Of a stretch of DNA of 5,380 bases, positions 1 to 5,380 are shown in pieces. This stretch comes from Bacteroidia bacterium. GTDB lineage: Bacteria; Bacteroidota; Bacteroidia; Cytophagales; Cyclobacteriaceae. Made by a program: the position numbers and the translations under genes. Within the stretch, counting starts at the first letter, position 1. Each line of letters starts with the position of its first letter. Below the pieces are notes generated by a model. The model did not search any database. It saw only the letters and a list, made by a program, of their open reading frames with translations, and was not told the DNA's origin. The DNA lies in assembly GCA_016650355.1 (NCBI GenBank), contig JAENVX010000276.1, forward strand, positions 1-5,380, given 5' to 3'.

Positions 1-1525
1 GTTTCCCATTGTCCACCGTTACTTCACCATTCACAATTATATAGTTGAATCCATTGGAATACGCGTGAGGATTGGTAAATGTTGCTGCATCGCCAACAAT
101 TTCTTCATTAAATACTATAATATCTGCAGCCATGCCTTCGCGAATCAATCCGCGGTCTCGAAGATTAAACTTTTGTGCTGGCAACGAAGACATTCTGCGA
201 ATCGCTTCCTCTAGACGGATAACCTTAAGTTCACGGACATATCTCCCCAATACCCGCGCGTTGGAACCGTAACCTCTGGGGTGCGGCATACCTGACCCAA
301 ACTTGGCGATTCCAGCATCAGAAGCCACCATATTGAAAGGGTATTGCAGTATCCTTATTAAATCCTTTTCATCCATACTATAGAAAACCATTTGCGTTCG
401 ATCGATAGCGCTCACCATCTCCAAAATAGTCTCAACCTCTTCCATCGCCTTGGCCTTTCTTCCCTTTAAAATATTGATCTCTGAAATGTTCTTACCATTG
501 AATGTAGTATCTGGTCGATAGCGCGATACTACTGCATAAGAATAGTTTTTAAGTTGCTTTCTCTTTAGCGAAGCCAACATTTCAATTTTGATTTTCTCAC
601 GCGTAGCTGGGTCGTTGATTCTACGCCTCAACGAATCACGACCACCACCAAACGCCCATGCGGGCACAGTTTGATCCAATGTTGTACTGCTTGCAATATA
701 TGGATACTGATCTACGGTTACATCAACTCCCTCCAGCCTTGCTTTTTCAACCAGGCCAATTGTTTCGATTGACTTCCCCCAATTCGGTTTGTACGTAACT
801 TTAAAATGTGAAATCTCCACAGGCATCCCTGCTTCGCGTCCAATTGAGATAGCTTCATTTATCGCTTCCGACACATGATCACCTTCGTCACGGATATGTG
901 ACGCATACACGCCATTGTACTTTGATGAAGCTTTTGCTAACCCTACTACCTCCGCAGTTTTTGAGTAGGTGCCCGGTACGTATATCAATCCTGTTGAAAT
1001 CCCAACTGCGCCATCCTTCATTGCCTGCTCAACCAGACTTTCCATTTTGATTTGCTCCTCAGAGGTTGGGTCACGTTGCAGATCACCCATCACTGCCCTT
1101 CGCACGGTATTGTGACCAATCAAAGAAGCAACGTTAATAGATGTTCTTATGGAATCAAGCCTGCTAAAGTAAGATGCAATTTTTAAGTTTGATCCACCAC
1201 AATTCCCTGTAACAACGGTGGTAACGCCATCGAAAATAAAATTATCAGCAGTAGGCGTTTCAGCCTCATCTCCCTCTATGTGGGTATGTACATCAATAAA
1301 CCCGGGTGCAACTATTAATCCACTCGCATCCACTGTTTTCATTGATTGTGCCGACTGCAATTTCCCAATTGAAACTATTTTTCCATTTATAATGCCCACA
1401 TCGCCATAATACCACGAGTTGCCACTACCATCGATGATTTTCCCGTTAAGAATAACCAGATCGTATGATTGAGCGAGAAGCTGTGATGAAATAAAACAGG
1501 TGAAGAGTAAAAAATAGCTTTTCAT
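1..1525 (-). CDS. Secreted N-acyl-D-amino-acid deacylase (D-aminoacylase), amidohydrolase superfamily; C-terminus cut by window edge
   Basis: Read on the minus strand from ATG at 1523-1525, this frame stays open for 508 codons to the window edge. The first 18 residues form a signal peptide (basic MKS, hydrophobic core, predicted cleavage at LLA|QS), so the enzyme probably acts in the periplasm. The family hydrolyses N-acyl-D-amino acids to D-amino acids plus a fatty or acetyl acid, using a metal-dependent TIM barrel. Visible motifs: PGFIDVHTH with the HxH metal ligands H80 and H82; GNCGG with C109, the cysteine ligand typical of D-aminoacylases; ASHIRDE with H210; ISHFK with H240; and ASDAG with catalytic D403. 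The spacings HxH-to-Cys (27) and His-to-His (30) match those I remember for the Alcaligenes D-aminoacylase (H69/C96, H220/H250). The C-terminal part (about 413-508) carries the usual HPRGYG, LPAQKF and GMAADI segments of the family. It stops at VNGEVTVDNGK, so probably only some 10-30 residues are missing. It is divergent from the next gene. D-amino-acid or cell-wall scavenging is an inferred role; D-glutamate or D-aspartate specificity cannot be read from the sequence. Confidence 0.93.
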   Translation of the reverse strand, partial: MKSYFLLFTCFISSQLLAQSYDLVILNGKIIDGSGNSWYYGDVGIINGKIVSIGKLQSAQSMKTVDASGLIVAPGFIDVHTHIEGDEAETPTADNFIFDGVTTVVTGNCGGSNLKIASYFSRLDSIRTSINVASLIGHNTVRRAVMGDLQRDPTSEEQIKMESLVEQAMKDGAVGISTGLIYVPGTYSKTAEVVGLAKASSKYNGVYASHIRDEGDHVSEAINEAISIGREAGMPVEISHFKVTYKPNWGKSIETIGLVEKARLEGVDVTVDQYPYIASSTTLDQTVPAWAFGGGRDSLRRRINDPATREKIKIEMLASLKRKQLKNYSYAVVSRYRPDTTFNGKNISEINILKGRKAKAMEEVETILEMVSAIDRTQMVFYSMDEKDLIRILQYPFNMVASDAGIAKFGSGMPHPRGYGSNARVLGRYVRELKVIRLEEAIRRMSSLPAQKFNLRDRGLIREGMAADIIVFNEEIVGDAATFTNPHAYSNGFNYIIVNGEVTVDNGK

Positions 1526-1550
1526 AGCATAGGGTTGAAAAGTCAAGGTA

Positions 1551-1567
1551 GGAATTTAGTGGAATTT
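1551..1567. repeat. Short direct repeat GGAATTT x2 in the divergent intergenic region
   Basis: GGAATTT occurs at 1551-1557 and again at 1561-1567, so the copies are offset by 10 bases, about one helical turn. It lies between the divergent deacylase and glycosylase genes. It could be a binding site, but two 7-base AT-rich copies can easily arise by chance. Confidence 0.2.
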
Positions 1568-1600
1568 TGAAAACAGAAATTATTTCGTAGGCTAAACCAA

Positions 1601-1608
1601 TATATTTG
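1601..1608 (+). promoter_or_regulatory. Candidate Bacteroidota -7 box (TAnnTTTG) for the glycosylase gene
   Basis: TATATTTG matches the Bacteroidota sigma factor consensus TAnnTTTG at all six fixed positions. It ends only four bases before the ATG at 1613, so transcription would begin at or beside the start codon and the message would be leaderless or nearly so. I see no TTTG at the expected -33 distance; the nearest (1566-1569) is about 31 bases upstream of the box, too far for the usual spacing. No clear matching box was found for the deacylase gene on the other strand. Confidence 0.45.
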
Positions 1609-1612
1609 CTTC

Positions 1613-2284
1613 ATGACGTTTGGAGAAAAAGTTTTAAACTTCAACAAATCACTTAGCTTAAAAGCTAAATTACCGAATGGCGTGGTCGTGATGAACCCCT
1701 TCCAGGATGACTATGCATTTTCGCTGTGTCAAAGGTTTTATACTCAATTTTATAGTGATTCGCAGCAGCGCCATATAATTTTAGGAATAAACCCGGGACG
1801 GCTGGGTGGAGGAGTAACAGGGATTCCCTTTACCGATCCTGTCAAGCTTGAAAACTTTTGTAGCATCAACAATACTTTTGAAAAGAAAACGGAACTCTCA
1901 GCGGATTTTGTCTATCGAATGATTTCTGCCTATGGTGGCGTGAAGCCTTTTTACAGCAAGTTTTATTTCAACTCTATTTGTCCGCTAGGATTTACTAGGG
2001 ATGGAAAGAATATGAACTATTACGATGTAAAAGAATTGCAGGAATCTGTGAAGGATTTTATAGTACAGTCATTGCAAAAGCAAATCAAATTTGGGATCAA
2101 AACTGATATCACCTTTTGCCTTGGTGAAGGAGAGAACTTTAAATTCTTTTCCAGGCTTAATGAAAAACACCATTTCTTTAAAAAGATTATTCCTTTGGCA
2201 CACCCACGGTTTATCATGCAGTATAAAAGGAAAAGTTTGGATCAGTATATCCACAAATACATTGACGCTTTGGGTTATTCCTGA
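1613..2284 (+). CDS. SMUG2-like uracil-DNA glycosylase (DUF4918 family)
   Basis: This 223-residue cytoplasmic protein has no signal or membrane segment. It is a single uracil-DNA glycosylase fold domain of the SMUG type, which removes uracil and related deaminated bases from DNA to start base excision repair. By hand alignment with human SMUG1, motif 1 is GINPG (58-62), with N60 at the place of SMUG1 N85. The run to TGIPF puts F73 at the same 13-residue spacing as SMUG1 F98. FNSICPLGF (119-127) puts N120 at the base-recognition N163. HPR (197-199) puts H197 at the motif 2 histidine H239. The start at 1613 is preferred over M27 because family members, as I recall them, begin with a similar MTF.EKVL.FN stretch. 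No Shine-Dalgarno sequence is present. The gene overlaps the convergent YitT-type gene by 10 bases and is divergent from the deacylase. The family call is firm. Substrate range (uracil, xanthine, hydroxymethyluracil) cannot be told from sequence. Confidence 0.9.
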   Translation: MTFGEKVLNFNKSLSLKAKLPNGVVVMNPFQDDYAFSLCQRFYTQFYSDSQQRHIILGINPGRLGGGVTGIPFTDPVKLENFCSINNTFEKKTELSADFVYRMISAYGGVKPFYSKFYFNSICPLGFTRDGKNMNYYDVKELQESVKDFIVQSLQKQIKFGIKTDITFCLGEGENFKFFSRLNEKHHFFKKIIPLAHPRFIMQYKRKSLDQYIHKYIDALGYS

Positions 2285-3186
2285 AAAGACCTTTTCTTTA
2301 TCATGCCGCCTTTGATATCATTCACACTGTTCTCTACAACAAATGCTTCATCGTCAATTTTAGCTATTTCTGTCTTCAAGCGCTGCAATTCCAATCGAGT
2401 CACCACAGAATAGATAACGTCTACATCAGTGTTGCGGTGACCCTTCTTCCCAAACCCACTTTTACCCTTCAGGATTGTGACGCCCCTTCCCATTTTAATC
2501 ACAATGGCGTCTTTAATTTCTTCGCTCTTATCCGATACTATCATTACGCTTGTATACTCTTCAATACCATGCACAATAAAATCAACTGTTTTGGATGCCA
2601 CAAGATACGTGAGTATCGCATAAAGTGCTGTTTCGATATTAAGAATGTATGCTGACAACGAGAAGATCATAAGGTTGAGCACCAGAATCACATCTCCTAC
2701 CGTGAGGGAGGTCTTTCTACTGGAATATATTGCAAGTACCTCTGTGCCATCAATGACGCTACCACCACGTATAGATAGCCCAATGCCAACCCCTAGAAAA
2801 AATCCACCAAAAACTGATATCAACAATTTGTCAGATGTAATGATCGGAAACTCTGCAACAGCCAAAACCACTGCCAACAAGCAAATGGCAATCAACGTTT
2901 TGAAGGCAAACTTCTTCGAGACTTGGGTGTAGGCAATAACAACGAAAGGAAGATTGATCACCACCACCAATAGAGAAAGATCAATTCCAGAAACTACATT
3001 AATCAACAGTGAAATGCCCATCACTCCACCATCCAAAAAATGATTGGGTAACAAAAAACCCTTTAAGCCAAAAGCTGCTGCTGCAACCCCTGTAAAAATA
3101 AGAAACGTGTCTTTAACAGCACGCGTTAAATTAATTCTGCGTATACGGAGCAGCTTAAGATTTTGAAGTCGTTGTTGGGTACTCAT
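2275..3186 (-). CDS. YitT family membrane protein (YitT_membrane plus DUF2179 domains)
   Basis: This 303-residue integral inner-membrane protein is full length for its family. A short basic cytoplasmic start (residues 1-25, many K/R) leads into hydrophobic segments at about 27-46, 53-67, 71-87, 95-113, 120-137, 164-182 and 185-198, giving roughly six membrane spans. The two glycine-rich family signatures are visible: LDGGVMGISLL (51-61) and IRGGSVIDGTEVLA (139-152). The soluble C-terminal part (about 210-294) is the DUF2179 domain, with GRGVTILKGKSGF and a terminal VNDIKGG. YitT proteins are widespread in bacteria and often annotated as hypothetical transporters; no substrate is established that I can cite. 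The start at 3186 is the first ATG of the frame, 12 bases downstream of a TAnnTTTG box. The TAA stop at 2275-2277 lies inside the end of the convergent glycosylase gene. Function is unknown beyond membrane location. Confidence 0.92.
   Translation of the reverse strand: MSTQQRLQNLKLLRIRRINLTRAVKDTFLIFTGVAAAAFGLKGFLLPNHFLDGGVMGISLLINVVSGIDLSLLVVVINLPFVVIAYTQVSKKFAFKTLIAICLLAVVLAVAEFPIITSDKLLISVFGGFFLGVGIGLSIRGGSVIDGTEVLAIYSSRKTSLTVGDVILVLNLMIFSLSAYILNIETALYAILTYLVASKTVDFIVHGIEEYTSVMIVSDKSEEIKDAIVIKMGRGVTILKGKSGFGKKGHRNTDVDVIYSVVTRLELQRLKTEIAKIDDEAFVVENSVNDIKGGMIKKRSFQE
2283..2296. terminator. Weak terminator-like hairpin just after the glycosylase stop codon
   Basis: GAAAAGACCTTTTC is a perfect inverted repeat. 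A GAAAA/TTTTC stem of five pairs with a GACC loop is the realistic fold. On the plus strand it starts within the glycosylase stop codon and is followed by the T-rich TTTATC, so it could help end that transcript. The stem has one G-C pair and would be unstable. The DNA also encodes the last residues of the YitT-type protein, so the repeat may only reflect the Lys/Phe codons there. Confidence 0.25.
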
Positions 3187-3198
3187 GTTTTCAAGTTA

Positions 3199-3206
3199 CA
3201 AAATTA
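3199..3206 (-). promoter_or_regulatory. Candidate Bacteroidota -7 box for the YitT-type gene
   Basis: On the minus strand this reads TAATTTTG, matching TAnnTTTG at all six fixed positions. It ends 12 bases before the ATG at 3186, which would give a very short 5' leader, as is common in this phylum. No good TTTG was found at the -33 spacing. Confidence 0.5.
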
Positions 3207-3246
3207 AGATTGTCTACCATAAATTTTTATCTATGTAAATACACTG

Positions 3247-3254
3247 CATCTTTG
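3247..3254 (+). promoter_or_regulatory. Possible -7 box for the SF1 helicase gene
   Basis: CATCTTTG matches the TAnnTTTG consensus at five of six fixed positions and ends 15 bases before the ATG at 3270. A T-run at 3224-3228 sits about where a -33 element would be, but it is not TTTG. If real, transcription would start downstream of the alternative TTG codon at 3210, favouring the ATG start. Confidence 0.3.
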
Positions 3255-3269
3255 CCACCAAGCAATTGG

Positions 3270-5213
3270 ATGACTTCTAAAGAACGACTACAAAAAACAC
3301 TTTCCTTGATTCAACTGGAGCGTCAGGCCGACCTGGAACAGTATCGTCAAAAGGTTTTATTAAGATCACTTAGCCAACGTACAAAAGAAGGCGTTACCTG
3401 GTATCCCGTAAGGCTGGGTAAAGATTACATCGGTACTGGTGAACGGATTGTTGTTGAGTTAGAAAGGATGCACAACCTTGATCAACCCCACAGCTTCCAA
3501 AGCGGTAAGTTGGTGAGTTTGTTTTGTAATGCATCCGGGAAACCGGAAAAAGAGCATGTGAATGCCGTTGTTAATTATGTGCGAGACAATACGCTGGTGA
3601 TAACACTCAATGGAGACGACATGCCAGACTGGATTGACAATGGGCAACTTGGAGTTGATGTGATGTTTGATGAGATGAGCTACAAGGAGATGGAGCATGC
3701 CCTGAAGACCGTGATGAAAGCGGAAGATAATCGCGTAGCTGAATTGAGGGAAATTTTATTAGGACAAGAAAAGAGTAAAAAAAAAGAACCAGGTTTCTTG
3801 TATGAAGAATCAAATCGTGACTATCTGGCTGCAATAAATCCACTAAATGATAGTCAGGCAAGTGCTCTTGATAAAATTCTGGACACACAAGATGTAGCCT
3901 TTATTCACGGACCACCGGGCACAGGTAAGACTACAACATTGGTACAGGCAATTAGGCTTACTACAAAAATAGAAGGGCAAGTGTTGGTATGTACACCCAG
4001 TAATGCTGCTATTGATTTGTTAGTGGAAAAATTAACAGAACAAGGATTAAATGTTGTGCGCATCGGACATCCGGCAAGGGTGACAGAACAAACCCTAAGC
4101 AAGACATTGGACGCACGCATTGCAGCTCACCCTAATTATTCAGAATTGCGCTCCCTCAGAAAAAAAATGGAACAAGTGCGAGCCATGGCCTTCAAATATA
4201 AACGTGAGTTCGGCTATAATGAGCGAGAGCAACGTAAACTTCTTAAAGAGGAAGCAAGCGCATTGAAGTCGGATGCAGACATGCTTGAATTTTATATTAT
4301 CAATGATCTACTCACCAAGGCCGAAGTAATTTGTAGTACGCTAGTAGGCTCATCGCATCGGGTGCTAAGAGGAAGAAAATTTAAGACCGCCTTTATCGAT
4401 GAAGCTGCTCAATCGTTGGAAGCTGCCTGCTGGATTCCGATATTAAAGTCACAGCGCATTATACTTGCAGGTGATCATTTCCAACTACCTCCGACAATAA
4501 AATCGAACGAAGCCTCTAAACAAGGGCTGGCCGTTACCCTTTTTGAAAAAGGAATTGAAAACCATCCGGAAATGGCAACCATGTTGTGCGTGCAATACCG
4601 AATGCACGAAGCCATTATGAAATTTTCCTCTTCCTACTTTTATAAAGATGCGCTTGTTGCGCACGAATCGGTAAAGACAGAACTTCTTCGACCCAATCAA
4701 TCGCCTATAGAATTTATCGACACTGCAGGATGTGGTTACATCGAAAAACAAGATCCTGAGTCATTGAGTCGATTTAATCAGGAGGAGGCTGAGCTAATAA
4801 TACATGAAACTGAAAAACTGGTTGAAGAAATTGGTATAGAGGAATGGATTCAGCAAAATGTTACCATGGGCATTATCACACCTTATCGCGCGCAAGTAGA
4901 TCGTCTTCATAAACTTGCAGAAGCATCTCCTATTTTAGAACCATTACACAAACTAATTACTATCAATACAGTAGATGCCTTTCAGGGGCAGGAACGAGAT
5001 GTGATAGCCATTAGTTTTGTGCGTAGTAATGAAAAAGCAGACGTTGGTTTTCTGGGCGACATCCGTAGAACAAATGTGGCGATGACGCGTGCTAAGAAAA
5101 AATTGATCATGGTAGGTGATAGTGCCACATTGGGATCACATCCATTTTACGTGGAGCTATTGGAGTATGTGCAGACTCATGAGTTCTATAAGAGCGCTTT
5201 TGAAATCAATTAA
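3270..5213 (+). CDS. Superfamily 1B helicase, IGHMBP2/UPF1-like AAA-domain protein
   Basis: This 647-residue cytoplasmic ATP-dependent helicase of the SF1 UPF1-like group carries all core motifs: Q motif LNDSQASAL (192-200), Walker A GPPGTGKT (214-221), motif Ia CTPSNAAIDLL (241-251), Walker B DEAA (377-380), motif III GDHFQLPP (401-408), motif IV QYRMH (442-446), motif V NTVDAFQGQERD (566-577) and motif VI RRTNVAMTRAKK (599-610). Residues about 40-135 look like the beta-barrel 1B accessory domain. About 290-345, rich in K, E and L, looks like the helical stalk between motifs Ia and II. The R3H and AN1 zinc-finger domains of eukaryotic IGHMBP2 are absent. The family unwinds DNA and RNA 5' to 3'; the job of the bacterial members is not settled. 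The frame is open back to a TTG at 3210, but ATG 3270 is chosen because the protein then begins with the charged helix and TWYP stretch expected for such proteins. It is divergent from the YitT-type gene and convergent with the hrpB-like gene. Confidence 0.93.
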   Translation: MTSKERLQKTLSLIQLERQADLEQYRQKVLLRSLSQRTKEGVTWYPVRLGKDYIGTGERIVVELERMHNLDQPHSFQSGKLVSLFCNASGKPEKEHVNAVVNYVRDNTLVITLNGDDMPDWIDNGQLGVDVMFDEMSYKEMEHALKTVMKAEDNRVAELREILLGQEKSKKKEPGFLYEESNRDYLAAINPLNDSQASALDKILDTQDVAFIHGPPGTGKTTTLVQAIRLTTKIEGQVLVCTPSNAAIDLLVEKLTEQGLNVVRIGHPARVTEQTLSKTLDARIAAHPNYSELRSLRKKMEQVRAMAFKYKREFGYNEREQRKLLKEEASALKSDADMLEFYIINDLLTKAEVICSTLVGSSHRVLRGRKFKTAFIDEAAQSLEAACWIPILKSQRIILAGDHFQLPPTIKSNEASKQGLAVTLFEKGIENHPEMATMLCVQYRMHEAIMKFSSSYFYKDALVAHESVKTELLRPNQSPIEFIDTAGCGYIEKQDPESLSRFNQEEAELIIHETEKLVEEIGIEEWIQQNVTMGIITPYRAQVDRLHKLAEASPILEPLHKLITINTVDAFQGQERDVIAISFVRSNEKADVGFLGDIRRTNVAMTRAKKKLIMVGDSATLGSHPFYVELLEYVQTHEFYKSAFEIN

Positions 5214-5240
5214 GTTACATATTTTCAATATTAGCGACTG

Positions 5241-5256
5241 GATAAATGATTTTATC
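5241..5256. terminator. Weak hairpin between convergent helicase and hrpB-like genes
   Basis: GATAAA, a TGAT loop, then TTTATC form a perfect six-pair inverted repeat 27 bases after the helicase stop, followed by TTTT at 5257-5260. The placement fits a terminator for the plus-strand gene. The stem has a single G-C pair, so strength is doubtful. Its right arm covers the stop codon of the minus-strand gene. Confidence 0.3.
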
Positions 5257-5380
5257 TTTTCCGTACAGCTCCTCTTACTGCTTCTGCAGTCCAGGGATCT
5301 TCAGGCCAGGAATGTTTGGGGTAACGCCTGCGCAGTTCACTACGCACTTCATGATAAATAGTATGCCAAAAACTTTTTAA
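5252..5380 (-). CDS. hrpB: C-terminal end of ATP-dependent helicase HrpB (partial; N-terminal bulk outside window)
   Basis: The minus strand enters the window edge in an open frame that runs 42 codons to a TAA at 5252-5254. The peptide holds LKSFWHTIYHEVRSELRRRY followed by PKHSWPEDPWTAEA and ends in a basic tail. This is the pattern of the HrpB C-terminal domain, in which a short helix with FW..Y.EVR.EL is followed by RYPKH.WPEDP and a Lys/Arg-rich end. HrpB is a DEAH-box superfamily 2 helicase of about 800 residues; its exact bacterial role is poorly defined. None of the helicase motifs lies in the window, so the call rests only on the tail. The gene converges with the SF1 helicase gene, with 38 bases between stop codons. 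Confidence 0.78.
   Translation of the reverse strand, partial: LKSFWHTIYHEVRSELRRRYPKHSWPEDPWTAEAVRGAVRKR

Noticed and set aside
1494..1525. Lipoprotein signal for the deacylase (Cys at residue 10)
   Set aside because: The residues before the cysteine (LFT) do not fit a lipobox and it lies within the hydrophobic core; signal peptidase I cleavage after LLA fits better.
1522..1530. Two-codon upstream ORF (ATG CTA TGA) whose stop overlaps the deacylase start codon on the minus strand
   Set aside because: It is too short to judge and is expected by chance; there is no ribosome-binding signal or other sign of translational coupling.
2437..2932. Plus-strand open frames inside the YitT-type gene
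   Set aside because: They are antisense shadows; the minus-strand protein has clear family motifs and membrane segments throughout.
3210..3269. TTG-initiated 20-residue N-terminal extension of the SF1 helicase
   Set aside because: It reads as unremarkable sequence over a likely promoter region, and ATG 3270 gives the expected N-terminus for the family.
3459..4751. Several minus-strand open frames of 70-93 codons inside the SF1 helicase gene
   Set aside because: They are antisense shadows of a strongly conserved coding sequence, without promoters or recognisable domains.
5116..5361. Plus-strand open frame of 81 codons spanning the helicase end and the hrpB-like tail
   Set aside because: It lies in the wrong frame over one real gene and antisense to another, and its product resembles nothing I recognise.
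1..5380. A defence island, toxin-antitoxin pair, mobile element, CRISPR array or RNA gene
   Set aside because: Reading both strands showed no repeats with spacers, transposase or integrase motifs, terminal inverted repeats or tRNA-like folds. The helicase and glycosylase are on units separated by an oppositely oriented gene, so no cassette is supported.

Overview
The window looks like an ordinary chromosomal stretch of a member of the Bacteroidota, probably from the Cytophagia/Sphingobacteriia side. This is an inference. It rests on moderate-to-low GC, no Shine-Dalgarno-like sequence ahead of any of the four visible start codons, copies of the Bacteroidota -7 promoter box (TAnnTTTG) just ahead of two genes, and a SMUG2-like (DUF4918) uracil-DNA glycosylase of a type I associate with this phylum. 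No sequence search was run.

Layout: (1) 1-1525, minus strand: a secreted N-acyl-D-amino-acid deacylase (D-aminoacylase) of the amidohydrolase superfamily. Only the last residues lie outside the window. (2) 1526-1612: an 87-base divergent intergenic region with a TAnnTTTG box almost touching the next start codon. (3) 1613-2284, plus strand: a small SMUG-type uracil-DNA glycosylase. (4) 2275-3186, minus strand: a YitT-type integral membrane protein with a C-terminal DUF2179 domain. Its 3' end overlaps the glycosylase tail-to-tail by 10 bases. (5) 3187-3269: a divergent intergenic region with promoter candidates for both flanking genes. (6) 3270-5213, plus strand: a complete superfamily 1B DNA/RNA helicase of the IGHMBP2/UPF1-like type. 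(7) 5252-5380, minus strand: the last 42 codons of a gene that looks like the DEAH-box helicase gene hrpB, converging on the helicase gene.

Strands alternate at every gene (-, +, -, +, -), so no two genes can share an operon transcript and each is probably its own transcription unit. Three of the five products act on nucleic acids (glycosylase, SF1 helicase, HrpB-like helicase). The alternating arrangement gives no support for one pathway. I found no mobile element, CRISPR array, tRNA or rRNA gene, or defence-type cassette, and no case for a new multigene system. The points most worth a second look are the SMUG1-like catalytic residues of the DUF4918 protein, its possibly leaderless start, the overlapping convergent gene ends, and the start-site choice for the large helicase.
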